Shown: piece after piece, positions 1 through 6,839 of the stretch
Layout of the letters: the number at the start of each line of letters is the position of its first letter
Position numbering within the stretch: position 1 is the first letter of the stretch
NCBI GenBank assembly: GCA_013042925.1
Contig: JABDPH010000363.1
Span: 1-10,968 of the forward strand
DNA length: 10,968 nt
Source: Eudoraea sp.
GTDB lineage: Bacteria > Bacteroidota > Bacteroidia > Flavobacteriales > Flavobacteriaceae
Direction: 5' to 3'
Position numbers and translations under genes: made by a program
Notes under the pieces: model-generated
What the model saw: the letters and a program-made list of their open reading frames with translations, nothing else
Told to the model about the DNA's origin: nothing
Databases searched by the model: none

Positions 1-100
1 ATAAGGTCTTTCTGCCCATTTGACTAACTTTTTGGAGTACTTCTTAAAAAAGTGTAATTTAAACTGCTTAAACCACAACACATCAACTATAAACTCCGAC

Positions 101-1492
101 ATGAGCAAGAACCAATCAAGAAGAATCTTTTTAAGGCGTGCTGGTTTGGGAGCCGCTGCAATTTCGGCAGCACCGCAAATTTTAGCTTCCTCCTATAATC
201 AAAAACTATTATTAAACAGAACCTACGAAGAAAATACATTTTCTATAAATGATCAGATAAATCTGGCATTAATTGGGTCTGGTATCCAGGGAATATACGA
301 CACCACTGCTGCATTAAAAGTGCAGGGTGTTAAGCTTGTAGCAGCCTGTGATCTTTACATGGGTAGGTTAGACCGAGCAAAAGAACTTTGGGGAGAGGAT
401 ATAGCCGTTACCAGAGACTATCGGGAGATACTAAATCGCAGCGATATTGATGCGGTCATTGTAGCCGTTCCGGATCACTGGCACAAAAAAATAACTATTG
501 ATGCCATGAAAGCAGGTAAAGCTGTTTACTGCGAAAAGCCAATGGTACAAAATTTTGCAGAAGGTCATGAAATAATTAAGGTTCAAAAAGAAACCGGTGC
601 ACTCTGCCAGGTGGGAAGTCAGGGAATGTCTTCTTTAGGAAATGAAAAAGCGCGACTGCTCTATGAGGATGGAGCCATTGGTGACCTGGTACTTCTTGAC
701 ATGTATAATGACCGTTATTCTTCAGAAGGAGCATGGCAGTATCCAATACCACCTGATGCTAATCCGGATACCGTAGATTTTGACACCTTCCTGGGAACTG
801 CACCAAAAGTCCCGTTTGATACTACACGTTTTTTCAGATGGCGAAATTACAGGGATTACGGAACTGGGGTTGCCGGAGATCTGTTTGTTCATGCCTTTTC
901 GACATTGAATTATATCATAAGTTCAAAAGGCCCTTCACGGGCAATTTCTACAGGCGGTTTGCGCTACTGGAAGGATGGACGTGATGTACCGGACGTTACC
1001 TTAACTTTTTATGATTATCCTAAAACCGAAACTCATGCCGCGTTTAATGCCTCTTTCAGGGTGAATTTTATTGCCGGATCCGGCGGTGGTGGTGGATTTA
1101 AGCTGGTTGGAACAGAAGGAATTATGGAGGTAGGTTACAATTCAGTAAAACTTGTTCGCTCTAAACTGGGAATGACCCCAGGTAATTATTCCATGATTGC
1201 CTATACCGAAGCAACTCAGCAGAAAATAAAGGAAGAATATGCCTCGAAAAACTTAGAAAGCAGGGAATCTACTATAAAGACAGGGGAAACACTTTGGGAA
1301 GCTCCCCGAGATTACAAAGGTGGCCACTATGACCATTTCTACAACTTCTTCCAGGCTATCCGTGGTAAAAATACAATAATCCAAGACCCTAACTTTGGCC
1401 TTAGGGCAGCAGGTGCCGCCTTATTGGCCAATGAAAGTTACTATAGTAATAAACCCGTTAACTGGGATCCTTTGGGCATGAAATTGACCTAA
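101..1492 (+). CDS. Tat-exported Gfo/Idh/MocA-family oxidoreductase
   Basis: Predicted NAD(P)-dependent oxidoreductase of 463 residues acting on a sugar or sugar derivative outside the cytoplasm. The N-terminus has a twin-arginine motif, SRRIFL at residues 6-11, followed by the hydrophobic stretch AGLGAAAISAAP, so the protein should be exported folded with its cofactor. The Rossmann fold shows GSGIQG (59-64), the family EKP motif is at 145-147 (YCEKPM), and Asp260 and His264 in DLFVH lie where family members carry catalytic residues. I chose the ATG at 101 because it puts the Tat motif at the extreme N-terminus; an in-frame TTG at 20 would bury it behind 27 residues. I see no convincing promoter in bases 1-100. 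The next gene starts 2 bases after the stop, so both are almost certainly co-transcribed. Family members include sugar dehydrogenases and GH109-type glycosidases that use NAD; sequence alone does not decide which applies. Confidence 0.9.
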   Translation: MSKNQSRRIFLRRAGLGAAAISAAPQILASSYNQKLLLNRTYEENTFSINDQINLALIGSGIQGIYDTTAALKVQGVKLVAACDLYMGRLDRAKELWGEDIAVTRDYREILNRSDIDAVIVAVPDHWHKKITIDAMKAGKAVYCEKPMVQNFAEGHEIIKVQKETGALCQVGSQGMSSLGNEKARLLYEDGAIGDLVLLDMYNDRYSSEGAWQYPIPPDANPDTVDFDTFLGTAPKVPFDTTRFFRWRNYRDYGTGVAGDLFVHAFSTLNYIISSKGPSRAISTGGLRYWKDGRDVPDVTLTFYDYPKTETHAAFNASFRVNFIAGSGGGGGFKLVGTEGIMEVGYNSVKLVRSKLGMTPGNYSMIAYTEATQQKIKEEYASKNLESRESTIKTGETLWEAPRDYKGGHYDHFYNFFQAIRGKNTIIQDPNFGLRAAGAALLANESYYSNKPVNWDPLGMKLT

Positions 1493-1494
1493 TT

Positions 1495-2364
1495 ATGAAA
1501 AATCAGATTGTTTGCTTTTTGATTGTTTTCACGATACAGTTTAGTTATTCCCAGGCTGATCCTATAAATGTAATTGTTTTTGGAGCACACCCCGATGATT
1601 GCGATGTAGATGCAGGTGGGACGGCTATTTTGCTGGCAAGAATGGGCCATAGGGTAAAATTTGTTTCCCTAACCAATGGGGATGCCGGTCATTATAATAA
1701 AGGTGGTGGTGCATTGGCAAAAATCAGGATGGCTGAAGCCAAGGAAGCGGGGAAACGTTTTGGGGTTGAGTATACCGTAATGGATAATCACGATGGGGAA
1801 CTAATGCCTACACTAGAAAACAGATTAAAGGTCATTCGTGAGATCCGAAAATGGAATGCAGATTTAGTAATAGCCCCCAGGCCAAATGATTACCACCCGG
1901 ATCACCGTTACACAGGTATCCTGGTTCAGGATGCTGCATACATGGTTATTGTGCCCAATGTGGCAGCAGATACTCCTCCACTAAAAAAGAATCCTGTTTT
2001 TTTATATTCTGAAGATCGCTTCCAACGTCCTAACCCTTTTGAGCCAGATATTGTTGTGGCTATTGATACTGTTTTTGATCAGAAAATTTACGCCCTGGCC
2101 GCACATGAATCGCAATTCTTTGAGTGGCTTCCCTGGACCTCAGGAAATTTAGATAAGGTTCCGACAGGAGAAAAGGAACGACTGGAAATGCTGGCTAACT
2201 GGAGATCAAATGCACCAAACAAAGCAGCAACTGCGGCACTTAAAAAATGGTATGGCGCTAAAGCCTCTGAAATAAAACATGTAGAGAGTTTTGAAATTTG
2301 CGAATACGGGAACCAACCTTCAGATGAGGAATTGAGAAAACTATTTCCGATGCTCAAAAATTAA
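1495..2364 (+). CDS. Secreted PIG-L/LmbE-family N-acetyl-sugar deacetylase
   Basis: Zn-dependent deacetylase-type hydrolase of 289 residues in the GlcNAc-PI de-N-acetylase (PIG-L, LmbE, MshB) family. A signal peptide is visible at residues 1-20 (hydrophobic core CFLIVFTIQF, then SYSQA as a likely cleavage region), placing the enzyme in the periplasm or outside. The diagnostic AHPDD motif is at 31-35 and HPDH at 134-137. By analogy with MshB, His32, Asp35 and His137 should bind zinc and Asp34 be the general base. The usual AHPDDxE continues here as HPDDCD, so the glutamate position is aspartate. Spacing to the upstream Tat-exported oxidoreductase is 2 bases, which suggests both act on the same extracytoplasmic substrate. 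The substrate is unknown; removal of an N-acetyl group from an amino-sugar conjugate is the family expectation. Confidence 0.88.
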   Translation: MKNQIVCFLIVFTIQFSYSQADPINVIVFGAHPDDCDVDAGGTAILLARMGHRVKFVSLTNGDAGHYNKGGGALAKIRMAEAKEAGKRFGVEYTVMDNHDGELMPTLENRLKVIREIRKWNADLVIAPRPNDYHPDHRYTGILVQDAAYMVIVPNVAADTPPLKKNPVFLYSEDRFQRPNPFEPDIVVAIDTVFDQKIYALAAHESQFFEWLPWTSGNLDKVPTGEKERLEMLANWRSNAPNKAATAALKKWYGAKASEIKHVESFEICEYGNQPSDEELRKLFPMLKN

Positions 2365-2368
2365 TGAT

Positions 2369-2383
2369 GCAGCACTTTGCTGC
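2369..2383. repeat. Small inverted repeat just after the PIG-L gene
   Basis: Six-base perfect inverted repeat, gcagca and tgctgc, around a 3-base ctt loop, beginning 5 bases after the stop codon at 2364. There is no T-run directly after it, so it could be a weak terminator or mRNA-stabilising hairpin, or chance. The stronger hairpin at 2436-2467 is the better terminator for this gene. Confidence 0.3.
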
Positions 2384-2435
2384 TAAATCTTTATCAGGCC
2401 CCTATTTAATATAATTCAGATGTCGTCACAAATAA

Positions 2436-2467
2436 ATAAAGGGGAATCGTTTTGGATCCCCCTTTAT
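2436..2467. terminator. Bidirectional terminator between convergent genes
   Basis: Two 13-base arms (2436-2448 and 2455-2467) pair at 12 of 13 positions; the only mismatch is A2445 opposite C2458. The loop is gttttg. The stem base is A/T pairs (ataaa with tttat), giving a short A-tract before and a T-run after on both strands, so it can serve the plus-strand PIG-L gene ending at 2364 and the minus-strand usp gene ending at 2496. Confidence 0.8.
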
Positions 2468-2495
2468 CATATCAAATTAAATATTTAACCTAAAA

Positions 2496-3320
2496 CTATA
2501 TTTTGAATGTAATCACCGGAATTTTAGAATGGTTCGTAATATCCTCTCCAATACTTCCCATAAAGAAATGTGAGAGTCCCTTTCTACCATGAGTAGGAAT
2601 TCCGATTACGTCGGCATGGATACTTTCACTAAAATTTAAAACACCCTTTTCTACACTGTAATCATTATAGACAGTAACTTCCTTCCCGGCACCGGCTTTT
2701 TGCAAATACTTATTTACTTTTTCATATGCATCCTGTGTACTTAAAAAGTTATCTCCCGGCGTATTTATATAGACCAGGTGAAGTTTAGCCGATAATTTAT
2801 CCGCAAACTCTTTGGCTCTTTTAAAGGCAACAAGGCTTTCATCCTTAAATGCACATGCAAATACAAAATTTTCAGCCTTGAAATCTTCCATTTCATCTTT
2901 AATTACAAGAACCGGAATATCAGAATTTCTAACTACTTTTTCGGCATTTGAACCTACAAATATTTCTTTAAGTCCATCGCTACCATGTGAGCCCATAATA
3001 ATCATATCTGCTCCATGTTTTTGGGCAACATCATTAACTTCACTAAATACTTTAAAGTGCTTAATAATAGGTGTCACCTTTTTTACACCCTGCAAATAAG
3101 GTTTATCTAAGAACTCGTTAATCCGCTTTTCCGCCATTTTAATGAGGAATACGGTTTGTTCAGGATGAAATCCTTCAGAAGATGAAATCATTGCTTCATT
3201 TAATTCGAGCATATGCAAAGCTATAATTTCAGAGCCGTGCTTTTTTGACAGGTTAGCCGCAACTTTTAAAGCATTTTCTGATTGCTCAGAGAAGTCAATT
3301 GGTACTATAATTGTTTTCAT
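2496..3320 (-). CDS. Tandem-domain universal stress protein (UspA family)
   Basis: Cytoplasmic nucleotide-binding stress protein of 274 residues with two Usp domains (about 1-141 and 150-274). Domain 1 opens with the typical IIVPIDFSEQSENAL strand-helix and has the full ATP-binding signature G-2x-G-9x-G-S: GSHG at 110-113 and GS at 123-124. Domain 2 carries the related PTHG (242-245) and GS (255-256), but the first glycine is proline, so ATP binding by that half may be altered. The gene lies 31 bases downstream of hemN on the same strand, with no TAnnTTTG element in the gap, so it is probably read from the hemN promoter. Usp proteins often accompany oxygen-limitation regulons, which fits that partner. 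The biochemical role beyond nucleotide binding cannot be told from sequence. Confidence 0.9.
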   Translation of the reverse strand: MKTIIVPIDFSEQSENALKVAANLSKKHGSEIIALHMLELNEAMISSSEGFHPEQTVFLIKMAEKRINEFLDKPYLQGVKKVTPIIKHFKVFSEVNDVAQKHGADMIIMGSHGSDGLKEIFVGSNAEKVVRNSDIPVLVIKDEMEDFKAENFVFACAFKDESLVAFKRAKEFADKLSAKLHLVYINTPGDNFLSTQDAYEKVNKYLQKAGAGKEVTVYNDYSVEKGVLNFSESIHADVIGIPTHGRKGLSHFFMGSIGEDITNHSKIPVITFKI

Positions 3321-3351
3321 GTTCTTAGATTTTAAGGTGAATAAACACTTT

Positions 3352-4713
3352 TTAAATAGTCATGGAAAACAACCTTGTTTCAGGTGCTTTCCTATGTAAT
3401 AACAAATCAAAAGCCATACATATGTTTCTTATGAAGGGCCTTCCCTTTTCAGTAACTTTAATACTATTAACGCTAATTTCAACTAATTCGTCTTTCTCCA
3501 TTTCTTTAAGCCTGGTTAAACCCTGTTCTAAAAACTCGAAATTCTTACTTTCAGTATCCCAACTTGTCTCAAAGCTACACATTAAATTCAATATATGCCT
3601 TCTTATAATTTGATCTTCCTCGGTTAAAATATGTCCTCGATAAATAGGTATAATATTATTTTCTACCAGGTGTTCATATTCCTCCAGGCCTTTAACATTC
3701 TGTGCAAAGCTATACCAGCTATCACCAATACTGGATACGCCAAGGCCAATCATCAATTGGGTTTTAGAAGCTGTATACCCCATAAAATTTCTATGAAGTT
3801 TTCCAGATTCCATTGAAGTGTATAAAGAATCGCTTTCCAATGCAAAATGATCCATTCCAATTTCGTGGTAACCCACTTCAGCCAATAAGGATTTTCCACT
3901 CTCGTACTGGTTGCGTTTTTCTTCTGCCGTGGGAAGGTCTATATCATTATATCCTCTTTGCCCGTTTCCTTTAAGCCATGGCACATGGGCATAACTATAA
4001 AAGGCCAAACGATCTGGCATTAACAATTTAGTCTTTAAAATGGTATCCTTAACATGTTCCAGGGTTTGATGTGGGAGTCCAAAAATCAGATCATGGCCTA
4101 CAGATGTATATCCAATTTCACGAGACCATTCCGTAACATCTCTAACCTTTTCAAAAGGCTGAATTCGGTGAATTGCTTTTTGTACTTTTTGGTTATAATC
4201 CTGTACACCATAACTCACCCTTCTAAAACCAAGGTCAAAGAGCACTTTTAAATGTGTCTTCGTGGTATTATTTGGGTGCCCTTCAAAGCTAAATTCATAA
4301 TTTTCAGCTCTTTCTGCATGCCTGAATATTCCGTTAATCAATATTCTAAGGTGTTCCGGAGAAAAGAAAGTCGGTGTACCACCTCCTAAATGCAATTCTT
4401 TAATTATTGGTTTGGTATCAAAAAGTTCACAATATAAACTCCACTCCTTTAATAAGGTACTTATATAAGGTTTCTCTACCGCATGTCTTTTTGTAATGCG
4501 CTTATGACAACCACAAAACGTGCACATTTGTTCACAAAAGGGTAAATGAATATAGAGACTGATACCTTCAGTGGAATTGCTTTCTTCAAAACTTCTCTTT
4601 AAGGTAGATTTCCAGGCTTTTCCGGAGAAAGTTTCCATATTCCAATATGGAACAGTAGGGTAACTGGTATAACGCGGTCCGGGGATATTGTATTTGTGTA
4701 CTAAATTGCGCAT
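3352..4713 (-). CDS. hemN: Oxygen-independent coproporphyrinogen III dehydrogenase (HemN)
   Basis: Radical-SAM enzyme of 453 residues, near the length of E. coli HemN (about 457). It decarboxylates coproporphyrinogen III to protoporphyrinogen IX in haem synthesis without oxygen. The N-terminus has the HemN-specific GPRYTSYPT (12-20). The 4Fe-4S/SAM cluster motif is Cys60, Cys64, Cys67 with the extra Cys69 (CEQMCTFCGC), the CxxxCxxCxC form that separates true HemN from HemW-like relatives. A SAM-contact glycine motif GGGTPT follows at 110-115, and the C-terminal HemN domain includes MDHFAL and RNFMGYT. The ATG at 4713 puts the GPRYTSYPT motif at the usual place. Upstream there is a TAnnTTTG promoter element and a CRP/FNR-like site, consistent with induction at low oxygen. 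It is followed after 31 bases by a usp gene. Confidence 0.96.
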   Translation of the reverse strand: MRNLVHKYNIPGPRYTSYPTVPYWNMETFSGKAWKSTLKRSFEESNSTEGISLYIHLPFCEQMCTFCGCHKRITKRHAVEKPYISTLLKEWSLYCELFDTKPIIKELHLGGGTPTFFSPEHLRILINGIFRHAERAENYEFSFEGHPNNTTKTHLKVLFDLGFRRVSYGVQDYNQKVQKAIHRIQPFEKVRDVTEWSREIGYTSVGHDLIFGLPHQTLEHVKDTILKTKLLMPDRLAFYSYAHVPWLKGNGQRGYNDIDLPTAEEKRNQYESGKSLLAEVGYHEIGMDHFALESDSLYTSMESGKLHRNFMGYTASKTQLMIGLGVSSIGDSWYSFAQNVKGLEEYEHLVENNIIPIYRGHILTEEDQIIRRHILNLMCSFETSWDTESKNFEFLEQGLTRLKEMEKDELVEISVNSIKVTEKGRPFIRNICMAFDLLLHRKAPETRLFSMTI

Positions 4714-4731
4714 CTATAAAAGGGTTTCTAA

Positions 4732-4739
4732 CAAATCTA
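4732..4739 (-). promoter_or_regulatory. Bacteroidota -7 promoter element for hemN
   Basis: Minus-strand tagatttg matches the Bacteroidota -7 consensus TAnnTTTG exactly and lies 18 bases before the hemN ATG. The nearest upstream TTG (minus strand, 4755-4753) is only 13 bases away, shorter than the usual 17-23, so the -33 contact looks poor. That fits an activator-dependent promoter using the operator at 4763-4774. Confidence 0.6.
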
Positions 4740-4762
4740 TTTGTTTTATGTTCAATATTATA

Positions 4763-4774
4763 TGACATAAATCA
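4763..4774 (-). promoter_or_regulatory. CRP/FNR-family operator candidate upstream of hemN
   Basis: Minus-strand TGA-tttatg-TCA keeps the TGA-N6-TCA core and spacing of CRP/FNR sites; in the wider form ctgat-ttat-gtcat, 7 of 10 bases match FNR's TTGAT-N4-ATCAA. Its centre is about 33 bases upstream of the centre of the -7 element, so roughly 41 bases before the predicted transcription start, the class II activator position. Inference only; no regulator gene is in the window. Confidence 0.45.
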
Positions 4775-4805
4775 GTTTTAAATTACGGTTAAATATTAAT
4801 AGCGC

Positions 4806-4836
4806 TTAAAAATTTCCTTATAAAAGCCTATTTTTG
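4806..4836 (+). promoter_or_regulatory. Promoter for the nucleotidyltransferase-kinase pair
   Basis: The -7 element tatttttg at 4829-4836 matches TAnnTTTG exactly. Twenty bases upstream there is tta (4806-4808) instead of the consensus -33 ttg, with spacing in the accepted 17-23 range. The predicted start of transcription near 4840 leaves a leader of only about 15 bases before the ATG at 4856. Confidence 0.5.
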
Positions 4837-4855
4837 CCGCCATAACAGAAGATTT

Positions 4856-5752
4856 ATGACTCTTTTACTTATGGCAGCCGGCAGAGGCAGCCGATATGGA
4901 AAACTTAAACAATTTGACAGCCTGGGGCCTAAAGACGAATTTCTTATGGAATTCAGTATCTACGATGCATTAGAAAATGGTTTTAATCATATAGTCGTAA
5001 TTACACAAAAGGACAATGTTGATTTTTTAAAGAATTACCTGTCTCCAAAACTACCAAATCATATAAAGCTCGATGTCCTTTCGCAGGAGCTTACAGACCT
5101 GCCTGAAGGTACCGGGTTTAAAGGGGATAGAAGTAAACCCTGGGGAACTGCCCATGCCGTTTGGACTGCCAGACATGTCATTAAAGATTCTTTTGCAATT
5201 ATAAATGCAGACGACTACTATGGAAAGGGAGCCTATAAAAATGCGTCAAATTTTATAAAAATAAGAGAAAACAAAGATTCATATGCTTTGGTAGCTTATA
5301 CCCTTTCGGATACCCTGTCAGAATACGGCTCTGTTTCCAGAGGAGTTTGCAAAAGGGACGGAAATAAATTGCATTCGGTAGTGGAACGCACAAAAATTGA
5401 AAAAGTGAACGAGGGGCTAACAGATACAGATTCCGGACTTCACTTCAGTGGAGATGAATTGGTAAGTATGAATTTTTGGGTTTGCAATCCTTCAATTTTT
5501 GACCATATTGAAAATGATCTGCGAATATTCTTGGAGAATAAAGAAAACATTGGCGGAGGTGAAGTCTATATTCCTTTCGTAATTCAGAAAATGTTAGAGC
5601 AAAATGAAGTAAGTGTTGCGGTAATACCTTCAGATAGCAAATGGTTTGGAATAACTTATGCTGATGATAAGGAAAAGGCCATGAAAGAATTGCAAAACAT
5701 GACCGAACTTGGAGAGTATAGGTCCCCGCTATGGCCTGTTGAATCTGCATAG
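4856..5752 (+). CDS. Sugar-1-phosphate nucleotidyltransferase (NTP_transferase family)
   Basis: Cytoplasmic nucleotidyltransferase of 298 residues expected to join a nucleoside triphosphate to a sugar 1-phosphate, giving an NDP-sugar and pyrophosphate. The N-terminal nucleotide-binding loop is AAGRGSRYG (7-15, the GxGxR pattern at 9-13), followed by a Lys-rich segment KLKQ (16-19). WGTAHA (96-101) is the base/sugar-binding loop and NADDYYG (117-123) carries the likely metal-binding aspartate. The ATG at 4856 places the loop directly at the N-terminus as in the family. Only 9 bases separate it from the kinase gene downstream, and that enzyme's product, a sugar 1-phosphate, is the substrate class used here. 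The nucleotide (UTP or another) and sugar are not settled by sequence; UDP-N-acetylhexosamine synthesis is my preferred reading because the partner resembles NahK. Confidence 0.85.
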   Translation: MTLLLMAAGRGSRYGKLKQFDSLGPKDEFLMEFSIYDALENGFNHIVVITQKDNVDFLKNYLSPKLPNHIKLDVLSQELTDLPEGTGFKGDRSKPWGTAHAVWTARHVIKDSFAIINADDYYGKGAYKNASNFIKIRENKDSYALVAYTLSDTLSEYGSVSRGVCKRDGNKLHSVVERTKIEKVNEGLTDTDSGLHFSGDELVSMNFWVCNPSIFDHIENDLRIFLENKENIGGGEVYIPFVIQKMLEQNEVSVAVIPSDSKWFGITYADDKEKAMKELQNMTELGEYRSPLWPVESA

Positions 5753-5761
5753 ACTATATCC

Positions 5762-6832
5762 ATGGAAAGCAATGGTCCCTTAGCTGTATTGCCATATTTT
5801 TCCATTGAAAGAAAGGACTATAAAATACAGACCATAAGTCAGGGGTATATCAATGATACTTACGTTCTCCTGCAAGATGGTGACCCTTGCTATATTCTAC
5901 AAAGGCTAAATGCCAAAGTGTTAAGCAATATTGAAGTAATGATGCAGAATATTCATTATGCGTTGCCCTACCTAAATGATGAAAATTACCACCAAATATC
6001 CCTTATAAATACTGTTGATGGGAAGCCCTATTTAAAACTCAGTGAAAGTGAATGCTGGCGCTTAATGACCATGGTTCCAAACAGCATAGCTTTTAATACC
6101 ATAGAAAATGAAACATTAGCCGCAGAAGCCGGCAGAATAATTGGAAAATTCCATTCCCTTTTGGAAGAGGCTCCTATGGATAAAATTAAGGACTCCATAC
6201 CCGGGTTTAATGACCTTTCATTGCGTATCCAACAATTTGAGGAAGCCTTGGAAAGTGCAACTCCGGACAGATTAAAAAATGCGTCTAAGGCCATTCTAAT
6301 TGCGCAAAAGACACTCAATGAACTACGTCTTTATGATCCCTGGAACTTGCCCGTCAGAATTTGTCATAATGATACCAAACTAAATAATATCCTCTTTGAC
6401 AAATCGGATAAACGAGCGCTATGCCTTATAGATCTTGATACTATAATGAAAGGGTATTTTCACTTTGATTTTGGTGATGCTGTGCGAACTATAGTTAATA
6501 CAGTTGAAGAAGATGAAAAAGACCTCAGTAAAATAACATTTAACAAAGGACTCTTTGAGACATTTATTGACGGCATGTGCATGAATTCAGAATTCCTGAC
6601 AGAAGCAGAAATTCAATATTTGGCATTAGGTGTAAAAATAATGCCATTTATGCATGGAATTAGGGCATTAACAGATTATTTACAAGGAAATATATACTAT
6701 AAAGTGACTTATGAAAACCAGAATCTTGATAGGAGCCATAGCCTGTTTGCCTTTACGACAAAAGCTTCAGAGCATATGGAATACATGCAGGAAATTATAG
6801 CTAAGAAATTTAAGAGCGCTGGTTTTATTTAA
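5762..6832 (+). CDS. NahK-like anomeric sugar kinase (APH/choline-kinase fold)
   Basis: Phosphotransferase of 356 residues in the aminoglycoside phosphotransferase-like superfamily, closest by motif and length to N-acetylhexosamine 1-kinase (NahK/LnpB, about 359 residues) and its Bacteroidota relatives, sometimes labelled mucin-desulfatase regulators (MdsC). These make N-acetylhexosamine 1-phosphate from the free sugar and ATP. The glycine/anchor region has YINDTYVL (29-36). The catalytic loop is CHNDTKLNN (201-209) with Asp204 as probable base, and the metal-binding segment is LIDLDT (222-227), followed by HFDFGDAVR (234-242). Starts 9 bases after the nucleotidyltransferase stop, so the pair probably forms a two-step salvage route to a nucleotide sugar. 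The last 8 bases overlap the 3' end of the convergent glutaryl-CoA dehydrogenase gene. The sugar specificity is an inference from family resemblance. Confidence 0.83.
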   Translation: MESNGPLAVLPYFSIERKDYKIQTISQGYINDTYVLLQDGDPCYILQRLNAKVLSNIEVMMQNIHYALPYLNDENYHQISLINTVDGKPYLKLSESECWRLMTMVPNSIAFNTIENETLAAEAGRIIGKFHSLLEEAPMDKIKDSIPGFNDLSLRIQQFEEALESATPDRLKNASKAILIAQKTLNELRLYDPWNLPVRICHNDTKLNNILFDKSDKRALCLIDLDTIMKGYFHFDFGDAVRTIVNTVEEDEKDLSKITFNKGLFETFIDGMCMNSEFLTEAEIQYLALGVKIMPFMHGIRALTDYLQGNIYYKVTYENQNLDRSHSLFAFTTKASEHMEYMQEIIAKKFKSAGFI

Positions 6833-6839
6833 AAGCGCT
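6815..6839. repeat. Inverted repeat spanning two overlapping convergent stop codons
   Basis: Two copies of the self-complementary hexamer agcgct (6815-6820 and 6834-6839) flank 13 A/T-rich bases containing the stop codons of both convergent genes. The arms can pair as a 6-bp stem, extended by ttt with aaa after a gg bulge. It may work as a two-way terminator, but no long T-run follows on either side. Each hexamer encodes Ser-Ala near the C-terminus of its own gene. Confidence 0.4.

Noticed and set aside
1..27. Open frame from the window edge to a TAA at 25-27, a possible tail of an upstream gene
   Set aside because: Only eight codons are visible and carry no recognisable motif; chance cannot be excluded.
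20..100. Upstream in-frame extension of the Gfo/Idh/MocA gene from a TTG at 20
   Set aside because: It would put 27 unlike residues before a clear Tat motif; the ATG at 101 gives a standard Tat N-terminus.
1078..1098. Run of glycine codons (AGSGGGGGF) in the oxidoreductase, possible repeat slippage
   Set aside because: The reading frame stays open and a glycine-rich loop is compatible with the family; no sign of frameshift.
4586..4768. 60-codon minus-strand frame overlapping the start of hemN and its promoter region
   Set aside because: It lies in another frame of hemN, shows no motif and covers the predicted operator and -7 element; a chance frame.
4801..6839. Four copies of agcgct (4801, 6415, 6815, 6834), a possible repeated signal
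   Set aside because: Two are in ordinary coding or AT-rich context with no shared spacing or flanks; only the last two form an inverted repeat. Not enough for a repeat family.
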